33,097 nt of DNA from Schoenoplectus triqueter (lineage: Eukaryota; Streptophyta; Magnoliopsida; Poales; Cyperaceae). Location of the stretch: contig CAXKVV010002077.1 in the NCBI GenBank assembly GCA_964058805.1, positions 1-33,097 of the forward strand, in the 5' to 3' direction. The position numbers were made by a program, and so were the translations under genes. Of this stretch, positions 1-9,193 are shown piece by piece; the first letter of the stretch is position 1, and every line of letters begins with the position of its first letter. The notes beneath the pieces are model-generated. The model saw only the letters and a program-made list of their open reading frames with translations, did not search any database and was not told where the DNA came from.

Positions 1-893
1 CTAAACCCTCTACTCTAAACCCTAAACCCTAAACCCCAACCCCTAAACCCTAACCCTAACACCTAAACCATAAATCTAAACCCTAAACCCTAAACCCTGA
101 ACCCTAAATCAAAAACCCAAAACCCAAAATCCTAAAACCAAAACCCAAAATTGAAAACCTCAACCCTCAACCCAAACCCCAAACCTCGAACCCCGAACCC
201 GAAACTCGAAACCCGAAACCCGAAACTCAAAACCCAAAATTCGAAACCCCAAACTCTAAGCCCCAAACCCCAAACCCTAAGCCCCAAGCCCCAAACCCCA
301 AACCCCAAACCCCAAACCCCAAACCCCAAACCCCAAACCCCAAACCCCAAACCCCAAGTCTCAGACCCTAAGCCCGAGCCCCAAACCCTAAGCTCATACC
401 CTGAACAGCGAACCCCAAATCCTGAACCCCAAACTCCGAACCCTAAACCCTAAACCCTAAACTCCCAACCCAAAACCTCAAACCCCAAACTCAAAATCCA
501 AAACCCGAAACCTAAAACCCAAAATCCGAAATCCTAAATCGTAAAACATAAACCCTAAACCGTAAACCCTCTACCCTAAACCCTAAACTCTCTACCTTAA
601 ACCTTAAACCCCAAACTCTAAACCATAAACCCTAAACCCTCTACCCTAAACCCTCTACCTTAAACCCTCTACCATAATCTCTAAACCCTAAACCCTAACC
701 CCTAACCCCAAATAATAAACAATTACCCCTAAACCATAAATCCTAAACTCTAAATCCTAAATCGAGACCCTAAACCCTAAACCCTAAGCGTCGAACGTCG
801 AACCCCGAATCCCGAACCCTGAACCTCAAACCTCAAACCCCAAACCCCAAACCCTAAACACTAAACTCTAAACCCTAAACCCTAAACCCTAAA
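1..893. repeat. Degenerate telomeric repeat array (CCCTAAA type)
   Basis: Heptamer-based array reading CCCTAAA on the + strand, the orientation expected at the left end of a chromosome whose G-rich strand is TTTAGGG. Perfect units are mixed with CCCCAAA, CCCGAAA, CTCTAAA, CCATAAA, CTCGAAA and similar variants. Variant types come in blocks: CCCCAAA dominates about 241-357, CCGAA-type units lie at 181-240 and 785-830, and 'ccctctac' octamers lie at 565-670. The array ends sharply near 893, where unique AT-rich DNA begins. The degeneracy suggests the proximal, telomere-associated part of a telomere rather than the homogeneous distal tract. Open frames inside it are repeat artefacts. Confidence 0.95.
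287..357. repeat. Homogeneous CCCCAAA variant block
   Basis: About ten consecutive near-perfect CCCCAAA heptamers, a one-base variant of CCCTAAA, inside the otherwise mixed array. Homogeneity in a degenerate neighbourhood points to recent local amplification (slippage or unequal exchange) of one variant unit. Confidence 0.85.
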
Positions 894-1340
894 CATGATC
901 ATTTTTTTTGATATATAATGTTATTTTGTTCATCCTCTTTTTTTGCACTTTTCAATATAGTTTGTCTAGTTTGATTTGTTGGAATTCAATGGTTGAAGGG
1001 TTAAATGAGACTCCTGTATGGTTAGATTCAAGCAAGATGACACTTGAAACATTGATGGATGTCACAGCTTGGAGTAGACTCAGTATCAATAGTTTAGATT
1101 AGATGGATTACATCATTTAATATAATAATAGTTATAGATGTTAGAAGTTTGAAATACATTATATTGGTATGCTGGTATGGAACAGGGTGATTACTAGCAT
1201 TCTTCTTTCTAATTTATGTTTCTAATTTATGCAGGAAGTCATTTGAGTTAAAAAAAAAGGAATAGAAAGTGAAAGGGGCTGGGATTATACATTTTTTTTA
1301 TTAGATGCAATATGAGAGCAATTTTGAGCAGGAAGATCTC
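894..1340. other. Subtelomeric DNA with one exon-like stretch, unrecognised
   Basis: Directly inside the telomere. The + strand reads open from 908 to 1102. The part after a pyrimidine-rich 'ttttcaatatag' (a possible splice acceptor ending near 960) codes for about 47 residues of normal composition (Trp, Glu, Asp, Met and Thr rich) before a TAG. It could be the terminal exon of a truncated gene whose upstream part was lost at the telomere, or chance. I recognise no family. The remainder is AT-rich without visible features. Confidence 0.25.
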
Positions 1341-2060
1341 TTACAATGAGATTATTCGAAGAAAATATTTTATTTTCCTGCATTTGTTCATTATTCTTTT
1401 TGTAATTTTGTGGTCTCTGCACATTCTATGTTTGTGAAACATTATTTTATTATTTTGTGTGGAGAAGAAAATTAACAAATTTGGACTTTTTGAAAGAACT
1501 GTGCATATTAGTTGTGGCGTTATATGAAACATTTCAAAATATAGGCCTCCTTATTTTGCAAGAATCTGAAAATTATATCAAATGAATTACAGTTTGTAGA
1601 ATTCAAAATAACCCATTGTCAAGGATCCATACCGTATTTTTTTTTAGTTTTTTTGTGTGCTAATGCTTTTTTGGCTGTGTTGGAGCATGAAAATCTTAAC
1701 TAAGCATGTGATCAATTTTTTTCATTATATAATGTCACTTTTATTATTATTTTTGGTTTACGCAATACTAAATATCCAACAATATAATGCTTAATTATAA
1801 GATAACATAATAATAGAAAGCTCTATGTGTTTTCTTAGTTTCTTTTAAGTAAATATTACATTAACAGTTGCTTCTACCTTCTATTTTCTGGTACCCGAGT
1901 TTAATTACTATCCAAGTCTACTTTCTAGTACCCATGTTTACACCGTCGATACAGTATTGATTTCAGGAGCAGTGGCACCTGAAATCATCAGTAAACCTAA
2001 GTAAAACCAACAACGGAACCGAAATACAAAGAGTAACTAAGTAAGCTCCTGAAACAAATC
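1341..2060. other. AT-rich intergenic DNA, nothing recognised
   Basis: Low-complexity T-rich sequence with short chance frames. No convincing coding signal, RNA gene or transposon terminus was found. Confidence 0.5.
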
Positions 2061-2067
2061 CAAAAAC

Positions 2068-2520
2068 TCAAGGCACCAGTAGTAATTGCCATTTGTCACT
2101 GAAGAGCCGTTCATGTCTAACTTTATAAGGTACTTGTTCTTTTTCAATAAAACATTCAAAATTGGATGCACAATTTTGCACCTGAGAAGAAAAAAATAAA
2201 TAATGTAGTACTTGTTGGGATTTTATCGGTGTAACTAGTGTATAAATTTGAAAATTTTCATCTAAAACACCAAAAAGATCTTCTATGTGATTTAAACTGA
2301 ACCAAACATAAATTATAAACAAGATTAATATACCTTTGATGCATGCTTGAGTCACTGGAAGGGCAGAAAATGATTGGGAGACGCGCACGACACCAAGAGA
2401 CCAACCTAGATCTCCTCCAATGGTATCCACCAAGAACAGCCCACAAACGCCTTCTCAACATCTTGCTAGGACAATTGAGAGTGCTCTTCTTGATCCTCTG
2501 GTCTTTCTCCAAGAATTTTA
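2068..2520 (-). other. Possible exon remnants, unrecognised
   Basis: The minus strand between about 2520 and 2340 is clearly more GC-rich than its surroundings and is open in two overlapping frames, each with plausible amino-acid composition. It runs into a candidate donor (AAAG then GTATAT, near 2334). Further short stretches on the same strand (2300-2260, 2220-2070) could be exons with small introns. I cannot tell which frame is real and recognise no protein family. It may be a gene fragment carried into the subtelomere. Confidence 0.2.
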
Positions 2521-3430
2521 ACTCTTAGAGTTGGTGGAAAGACTTCTCAACACATGAGAAAAATCAAAAACTGGCGCAGCAAAATTTCGGGTCAGTTAGG
2601 GATGAAAAATCTCGAGTTTTTTTACTATAGGTATGGCTTTTTTTTAGATGGAAACCTTCCACTAATAGTTGTCCACATTCTGTCCAAATTTGGATATTTT
2701 TGGAGCAAGATAACCCCCGAACCGACTCAAAAATTGAACCGTGCGTAGAACCGCACTGTGCAGAAAACTACTCAGAATTCACTGTACCCAGGGCCGTACG
2801 GGGTCCGTATGTGTCCCGAAAATACTCCCGGGAGCTGATTTTGACATGTTTTGACCTATCTATCAAACTCTTTGATAGATATACTTAATTAATCGTGTCT
2901 AATGATTAATGAACTCATGTTAATTCTAGAGAACTAATATCAAAATAATAAAAAAATATTTATAGGTTTTGTTCTTATATGGTGTGACCCTTTGGGACCT
3001 GTATACACTTAGCAATGAGATTAAAATATTTTTAATCATCATAAATCACAAGCGGCGCCTAGCAACGTGCATTGTGACCCCTAAGCAATACAGATATAAT
3101 GTACGCTATAAATATCTTGGTCCTGAACGACGATAATCGTCCCGAGCTCATTCTATGTCACATGATATCCAAAACGGTGTAAAATAAGAATTTGTCATTC
3201 TTGCACTATATTCTTTATCTAGGGGCGCCCAATTTAGATACCATCGCTCACGTCAACAAACAAGAGAGACATCGGTATTCTTGATTCATACTTCTTCTTC
3301 ATACAAAAACTATACATCGAGATATGATCTATATGGCTGCCAGTTACGAGCAACGTTGGATAATATCCACAATTGTAAATCATTTGTATAAGAAGAACAC
3401 TCATCTCATACCTAAGAATTAACAAGCAAA
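2521..3430. other. Intergenic DNA, possible old transposon fragment
   Basis: No coding signal. The stretch 2970-3240 is less AT-rich, is non-coding, and lies directly beside the dispersed repeat at 3431-3745. It may be part of the same old LTR-type element, but no TG...CA termini or target duplication could be fixed. The rest is AT-rich. Confidence 0.3.
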
Positions 3431-3745
3431 TAAAATACTAATAACACAAACACAATTCTTATAGTATTTTATTACAGGTCAAGTCCAATAACATGTCAAA
3501 CACGTTATTTGTGTAATTGAGCCGATTACATACTAATCTTAGTTAATTATTGTTTCTGGATAATTAAAAGATTAGGAACATTTTAGAGTTATTATTAATT
3601 AATGTATATGTTTCACAATTGAGTCCAACTCAATATGCAAATAATAAACAACTCAAGAAACAAATAATATATCATAAATAATCATTCTAATACATAATCT
3701 AAGTATAATCATCACATAATTAGCTGTAGATCACTCTAACACTAA
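3431..3745 (-). repeat. Dispersed repeat, copy A (inverted relative to 31415-31786)
   Basis: The reverse complement of this stretch matches 31415-31786 over nearly its whole length. Shared landmarks are 'aattatgtgatgattata', 'attgagttggactcaatt', 'aataacgtgtt', 'gacatgttattg' and 'taataaaatact'. Copy B carries about 40 extra bases near 31640-31683. No terminal inverted repeats or flanking duplications were evident, so it could be part of an LTR, an intron-like piece of a larger element, or a degraded MITE. Confidence 0.75.
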
Positions 3746-3900
3746 CAATACTTAAATTGGATGGATAATACTACATGTTCGTTTAGTGAGCATCAACTAA
3801 TAATATCCATTTTTTTTTGTGTGCTTACGGACTTTTTATAATAAAAAAAAAAATCTCTTTTTCTCCAAATGCCTTTGATACGTTAGCCTATGGATTGAAC

Positions 3901-3926
3901 TTATATATTTCGGCCCAATCGGCCCA
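3901..3926 (+). promoter_or_regulatory. PBA1 promoter: TATA-like box plus two GGCCCA (site II) motifs
   Basis: 'ttatatattt' at 3901-3910 is followed by GGCCCA at 3912-3917 and 3921-3926. GGCCCA/TGGGCC (site II) elements bind TCP factors and are typical of plant housekeeping genes for ribosome, proteasome and mitochondrial proteins. They lie 160-175 bp before the PBA1 start codon. The start of transcription is inferred to lie in the following 30-60 bp. Confidence 0.55.
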
Positions 3927-4053
3927 AATAAGGCTTCATTGAAACTTGAAAGACGAGCCTTTCTTGAAGAAGGGGTATTCTGTCAGGAGCAATCTCTTTT
4001 TATTCTCCCCCTCTATTCCTCTCTCGAGCTTGCTCGCTTGCCTTCTCTCAGAT

Positions 4054-4061
4054 TAGGGTTT
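4054..4061 (+). promoter_or_regulatory. Telo box (TAGGGTTT) in the PBA1 leader
   Basis: TAGGGTTT, the reverse complement of the plant telo box AAACCCTA, lies 24 bp before the ATG in a pyrimidine-rich leader. Telo boxes paired with site II elements are known in promoters and leaders of plant genes expressed in dividing cells. The likeness to the telomere 3 kb away need not mean common origin. Confidence 0.5.
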
Positions 4062-4084
4062 AATCTGCTACTACTAGCTACACG

Positions 4085-7000
4085 ATGGATCTCAATCTCT
4101 CTGCTCCCCACTCTATGGGGACTACCATTATCGGCGTCACTTACAATGGAGGTGTGGTGCTCGGCGCCGACTCAAGAACCAGCACTGGTACGCATATTTC
4201 TTTTGTGTATTTTCCTTTCTAAGTTATAAGCTATGATTTGACCCATTTATTCTGAAATTTCTCTTGATTTGATGATTATTTAGGGATGTATGTCGCTAAC
4301 CGGGCTTCTGACAAGATCACGGAGATTACAGATAATGTCTACGTGTGCAGATCTGGATCGGTGCTTATCTATATATTATTTTTTGGAAACACCTAGATTT
4401 TTTTAACCTTTTATATTATTACATGCACATAGGACAGAAAAAAATGAATAAATAAACCTGGTGATAAAATTACTTCAGCTCATCTCTGTTTGTTGACCTG
4501 TAACATGCATTCTATGCTTTATAGCCAGAATCTTGTAGCTTACAGATGCAAAATTGTAAATATTGCTTTTATTTTTTTTGTGCACAAAGAAAATTTTGAG
4601 TGTATTTATTGAATGGAAATGTAATCAATAAACAAAAAATGTCCTAATTCTTGGCTGGCTGTTTAAGATTGCGAGCTTGCTGTAAATATGGACAGAGATA
4701 AATCACATGGTATTTAGGTGGGCTGGCCACGAGTTATGCAAGCTCACAAAGGACCATAGCACATCTGTTCTTTTTCTCCATAAATAATTTCTTTTTTTTT
4801 TACAAAATTTGAATTTCAGAGTTTTGAGTTATGCAGTATGCACTATTATGGTGTTATTAGTACCAAGTACTGAGTTTAATGGTATCTATCATGAATGATT
4901 CATTTGCCTTGGCCATTTCGGTGGTATATTTTTTCACTAAATGTTGGAGTTGGTGGTAATTAAGAAAATTATGCTAAAGAGAGGTAATTATTAAAAATGG
5001 ATCTCGAGGGTTTAATGCACAGGTGTAGGTTAACTTAATTGAACTTACAGGAAGTTGGTTTGCCAGCTGGGAAACTGCATGCTATGATAACTATACTTTT
5101 TATAATTATTCTGTTAAGTGTTTTCTACTTATGATGATATGTTGTAATTATTCATCTTTCAGGCAGCTGATACCCAAGTTATTTCTGATTATGTTCGCTA
5201 CTTTCTTCATCAACACACGTAAGCTCTCTATATATCTTAAATATGCTTAATGACATGCCAAATTCTTCTGAGATTTTATGAAAGAACTGTTGCCGGATGA
5301 TGTCAATTCATTTTATTTTGCTTTGACACATTGGATACGATGGTCTTGTTTATGTGTGACTAGCACCAGTTGTTCTCGTATGTGCAATCAACCAACATTA
5401 CTTTATTTTCTTTTGACTTCAGGTAACTAAAATGCACCTCATATCTTCTCATGTAACCTAAAAATATGCTTTTTAATCCGTTCATGTGAAACTAGGATCC
5501 AAAAACAAAAAAATGATATTAGTTTGATTTGGCTTGAGAGTTGAGATCATAACTGTGAACTTGTGAATATTTATTGAGTGTATGTTTTTGGTTACATATA
5601 TGAGACAACTTTTAGTACTATTTACAAACATTATCTTCTTTTGTAATTGCAGAGGTCCTTTCTTTGTGTATTGCTTATACTTCTCTTTTGTTCATGAGAT
5701 CCTCTACTTCTATTTATATTCAATCTACATAAAACCTGTGAGATTGATGTGAATAATGTCGTTACTAGTTACTGAACTACATTTACTCTGCTGGTTCTTC
5801 ATAAAGGCTTTATAAACTCCTACTTAAATAATGTTCATTTTGTATTTTTGCACTGAATTACTTAGCTTTTGCACTATAACTACAGTGCGAAGCTTGTTAA
5901 TATCTCTCTCTACTAGCTCTGAATGTCATACATTGCTTCAGGATCCAGCTTGGACAACCTGCAACAGTGAAAGTAGCAGCCAACCTTGTTAGATTGCTTT
6001 CTTACCAGAACAAGGTAATTTTTTTAATTTGTTTATTTATGTTGTGATTTACTAAAGGCTCTGTTGTTGTTGTTTTTCTTGTGTATGTTGTAACTATCAC
6101 ATTTTTTCCCCATGACTATATTAGCATGTTCAATTTTGATCCATTTAACTATTGGTGGTTGCATTTGATTTGGTAATGTGGATTTCTTGTTTCAGAGTCA
6201 AGGTCGTTGGACGCAAATCTAGGTTAAAAATGGTCTAACTTAGTGCTAATTATGCTTTTTGTAGGACACAGAGCAAATATGTTCTATTAAAAATATGTTT
6301 ACGTCTTTGTCAGAACATGCTTCAAGCTGGGGTGATAGTAGGAGGATGGGATAAATATGAAGGAGGCCAGATTATTTCTGTACCTCTTGGGGGCACCATT
6401 TTAAGACAACCCTTTGCCATTGGAGGTATAGTGGCACCACTTTTATCTATTCTATAACAAAATGGAATCATATTTGAGTTGTTGATTTTTTTCATATTTT
6501 CTTAATCATCTAGATCTTTTACTTGATGCATTTCACTGCATTCCATGGGAAAATTTTAAATGACAATATGTAAATATATGATACATCGACAGGTTCGGGT
6601 TCAAGCTACTTGTATGGCTTTTTTGATCAAGCATGGAAGGAAGGGATGACTCATGAAGAAGCAGAGGTAGAAATGGACTTCAATTTTACCGGCACTCTTT
6701 TTTTTTTTTGAACCCTTCTTCTGCTTCTTTTATTCCAATTTTATTAAGAAGCTAATATTGATGTCTCACTTTTTCTCATTTGCTTTTAAACAAAAAAGCA
6801 ATTGGTAATAAAGGCGGCATCTCTGGCCATGGCCCGTGATGGTGCAAGTGGAGGCGTTGTTCGTACTGTTACTGTAAGTCACATCTTTTGTGCCCTTTTA
6901 TGTTATTAATAAGGTTGTCAGGTTATAATAAATGGATGTTGATTTATTTTATTAATTATCACTCGTCGATAATTTGTCTTCCTCTGGTTGACTTAGAATC

Positions 7001-7182
7001 ATTCTGTAGGAAAAATCAATAGTTGTATTGTAAACTTTTCTTTGTCGCAGATTAATGCTGAAGGTGTTACAAGAAAATTCTATGGAGGAGATACGTTGCC
7101 TCTATGGCATGAAGAGCTGGAGCCCACAAACTCCTTGCTCGACCTCCTGTATTCTTCTATACCTGAGCCCATGAGTACTTGA
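4085..7182 (+). CDS. PBA1: 20S proteasome subunit beta type-6 (beta-1), eight exons
   Basis: Exons 4085-4187, 4284-4360, 5163-5218, 5942-6014, 6314-6425, 6593-6666, 6799-6873 and 7051-7182, all GT-AG. The coding total of 702 nt gives 233 residues, the usual PBA1 length. The product is the caspase-like (post-acidic) catalytic subunit of the 20S core, in nucleus and cytosol. A 12-residue propeptide ending in Gly precedes the N-terminal nucleophile Thr13. In mature numbering Asp17, Lys33 and Arg45 (the S1-pocket Arg that sets acidic specificity) are present, as are Asp166 and Ser169 in the RDGASGG motif. The ATG gives the canonical MDLNL start and follows a telo-box leader. All exon phases join without a stop, so the gene looks functional. 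The intron 2 donor (GTGCTT) is weak. This is the first clear gene from the telomere. The next 22 kb is transposon. Confidence 0.96.
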
Positions 7183-7592
7183 TATTTCTGTCATGTGCAA
7201 TGGATTATTATGTGCATCCTTTTTTCTTTTTTCTATTTGAATGCTTCGATTTATAGGTTGTCTGATGCTTGTTTCATTTGTATTAAATTATATGGGTTGA
7301 TTTCCTAGACGATTATATGATGGAATTTGTTCTTGCTGTTTTTTGAGCCTGTTGTATTACTGTGGTTTATCCAGGGGAGAGTAAGGCACAATCTGGGATT
7401 TTTGGCGATTGTTGTGTGCAAGTCTGCTGCGCTTGGTTATTTTGTTTTAATTAAGCTCTCTGTTAGTCTAGTCTGTGAGGAATTTGTGCTTCATATGTTA
7501 CATGGGTTTAAAAACTTTTTCCCACAAGTGAAGAAAACTAAGTTAGCATTTGGATTGGATTTATATATTACGACTACCAGCTAGAGGGCTCA
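7183..7592 (+). other. PBA1 3' UTR and downstream flank
   Basis: T-rich DNA after the PBA1 stop. The 3' UTR probably ends within about 100-200 bp (candidate 'attaaat' near 7282). A frame at 7327-7584 is open but has hydrophobic, non-homologous content and is probably chance read-through of T-rich DNA. Confidence 0.5.
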
Positions 7593-7720
7593 AACACTAA
7601 CCTTTTGACTCAAAATTTGACGCTAACCTTTTTTTTATATATGAAGGAAAAAAAGGAAGTAAAACAACGCTAACCTTTTTTTATATATGAACAGGACAGT
7701 TCTTTTGACTCAAAATTTGA
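7593..7720. repeat. Short interspersed direct repeats
   Basis: Two motifs recur: 'cttttgactcaaaatttga' at about 7602-7620 and 7702-7720, and 'cgctaaccttttttt' followed by 'atatatga' at about 7621 and 7668. The pattern looks like a small partial tandem duplication with later indels. Confidence 0.6.
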
Positions 7721-7829
7721 AGCATTTTTTTAAACTAGAAAATGGGTTTGTCAAACTCGTTTGTATAGTTTCATCATTATTATTATGTAAACTTGAATGA
7801 ATCATTATGTATATTAGCGATATTTAAAA

Positions 7830-7843
7830 TGAATAATAGAAGT
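7830..7843. repeat. LINE target-site duplication, 5' copy
   Basis: TGAATAATAGAAGT, identical to 29385-29398 directly after the poly(A) tail. The 14-bp length and the position immediately 3' of a poly(A) run at the other end are as expected for target-primed reverse transcription. It fixes the outer boundaries of the nested block. Confidence 0.8.
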
Positions 7844-7991
7844 GGCAGTTTTAATATCGACTGAATTGGGAGGGAATTTCCGGTGATTCAAGACGGGGAG
7901 GATGGAGAGAGCTAATAGAAGTGGCAGTTTTAATATCGACTGAATTGGGAGGGAATTTCCGGTGATTCAAGATGGGGAGGATGGAGAGAGC
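7834..7991. repeat. 79-bp tandem duplication at the LINE 5' end
   Basis: Unit 1 is 7834-7912 and unit 2 is 7913-7991. They appear identical except C7894 versus T7973. The unit includes ten bases of the target-site duplication, so the duplication postdates LINE insertion (or occurred during it). The C-to-T change turns ACG into the ATG that opens the downstream ORF1 frame at 7972. Confidence 0.9.
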
Positions 7992-8445
7992 AACTCAGGC
8001 GGCGATAAAGGAAGCGACTCACGAAGCAGCAGTGGCAACGTACATGGACATTCTCCAAGGCCATGCTTTAGCCACTGCCAACCCCATCAATGAAGGTAAA
8101 CTGCCCAGCCGTCCAGAGCGGCCTCAGGAGGTGAAGCACTCCACAACTACGGATGTGATCGGAGGAAAGACGTATCAAGCAAACCCTTCCTTCACCTACC
8201 AGCTACTGCGCCACGCCGAGCCGATAGCGTCTGAGGTTGCTTTGACAGGGGCAGGCCCCGCTTCAACATCGATAAAGAGGCAGTTAAGAAGTACAAGGGC
8301 AGGCCCCGCTTCAGTAAACCACCCACACCAACTTCCCAATGGTAAAAGGTAGTGTCTAAGAAGAAGCCACAACGGTCTGCTAGCATTAGCCCCGTCCCAC
8401 TGGCAGAAAGTGTCAACTTGCTTCACTTACCTACAGAAAGGACAT

Positions 8446-8491
8446 GTAAGAAAGTATTGCCATCGGTTGTAAGAAAGTATTGCCATCAACC
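8446..8491. repeat. 23-bp tandem duplication within ORF1
   Basis: The unit 'gtaagaaagtattgccatc' plus four bases occurs at 8446 and again at 8469. Since 23 is not a multiple of three, it puts the two zinc knuckles in different frames. Discounting one copy places both in the frame of the ATG at 7972. Confidence 0.85.
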
Positions 8492-8692
8492 GATTAAATG
8501 CTTCCATTGTCAGGGCCCAGGACACAAGATCTCTCAATGCATCGCACGTCCCTTATATAAAGGCAAAATGTTACAAACACAGCACACACCACCATTAACC
8601 AGCGAGCCCGCAAAAGATAAATGGATCACGACTTTCATGTTGAGAGACCAGCACAGAGAGATGTGTTCTTACTGGAAAGAGTTACCACTACC

Positions 8693-8695
8693 AGA
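8693..8695. repeat. CACTA target-site duplication, left (TAC)
   Basis: TAC at 8693-8695 and again at 19640-19642 directly flank the two CACTA termini. Three-base duplications are characteristic of En/Spm (CACTA) elements. Confidence 0.85.
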
Positions 8696-8708
8696 AAAGA
8701 AAAAAAAG
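8696..8708 (+). repeat. CACTA terminal inverted repeat, left
   Basis: CACTACCAGAAAA, matching the right end (19627-19639) over 13 of 13 bases. The fourteenth base differs. Confidence 0.95.
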
Positions 8709-8710
8709 AA

Positions 8711-9000
8711 TTAAAACCGGTTTTATAAACAATTTAGCACCGGTTATAAATCGGTTTTAAAAATAAGCGGTGCTAAATGTTTATAACCGGTGTTAAAATA
8801 AAATATTTAGAACCGGTTTTATATAACCGGTTCTATTTTAGTTCAACAATTAAAACCGGTTATTCAATAACCGGTTCTAATCTACTTTACTCAAAAACCA
8901 GTTCTAATATATTTTACAATTAAAACCGATTATAACTATAACCGGTTCTAATTAAATAAAATAGATTAGAACCGGTTTCTTTAAATAACCGGCTCTAAAT
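8711..9000. repeat. CACTA subterminal repeats, left block
   Basis: More than ten copies of AACCGGTT and one-base variants (for example 'aaaccggtttt', 'aaccggttcta', 'aaccggctcta'), in both orientations, within 300 bp of the terminus. In En/Spm elements such arrays bind TnpA and are needed for transposition. The core is itself palindromic. Confidence 0.9.
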
Positions 9001-9193
9001 ATATTATTATTTTTAATAAATTTTCTATTTTCTGTGACTGGTCTATATACTAGCCATATATATAAACAAACACATATAAAAATATAACACAAATAAACTG
9101 ATATAACTCACTAAATAACTGATCAATATCACAAACAAATATATAAGTAACTAAACATTACAAATAACAGAAAAAAAAACATAAAACAAATTA
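9001..9193. other. AT-rich 3' flank of the TnpA-Ulp1 gene
   Basis: Lies between the left subterminal block and the inferred TGA of the minus-strand gene, and probably contains its 3' UTR. No other feature seen. Confidence 0.5.

Larger units (their letters stand above)
7972..8695 (+). pseudogene. LINE ORF1, 5' part, gag-like zinc-knuckle protein (broken)
   Basis: The frame opening at ATG 7972 runs to an in-frame TAG at 8350. The same frame then resumes through a degenerate knuckle at 8419-8460 (Cys-x2-Tyr-x4-His-x4-Cys, the second Cys being Tyr) and stops at a TAA. A canonical CCHC knuckle (C-x2-C-x4-H-x4-C) follows at 8499-8540 in another frame. A 23-bp tandem duplication between the two knuckles shifts the frame. 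Two adjacent knuckles are typical of the C-terminal part of plant LINE ORF1 RNA-binding proteins. The N-terminal 125 residues are hydrophilic and unrecognised. The frame is cut at 8695 by the CACTA element and resumes at 19643. Confidence 0.65.

Noticed and set aside
132..453. Two long open frames in the telomeric array
   Set aside because: They translate heptamer repeats into low-complexity Pro/Lys/Asn or Gly/Phe/Val/Trp strings. They are a by-product of the repeat having no stop in those frames.
3939..4229. 96-residue open frame over the PBA1 start
   Set aside because: It is out of frame with the recognisable MDLNL/TTIIGV proteasome exon and runs through its splice donor.
7327..7584. 85-residue open frame downstream of PBA1
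   Set aside because: T-rich hydrophobic translation with no motif, lying in the 3' flank of PBA1. No support beyond being open.
8192..8426. Minus-strand frames over LINE ORF1
   Set aside because: Shadows of the + strand ORF1, which has the zinc knuckles.
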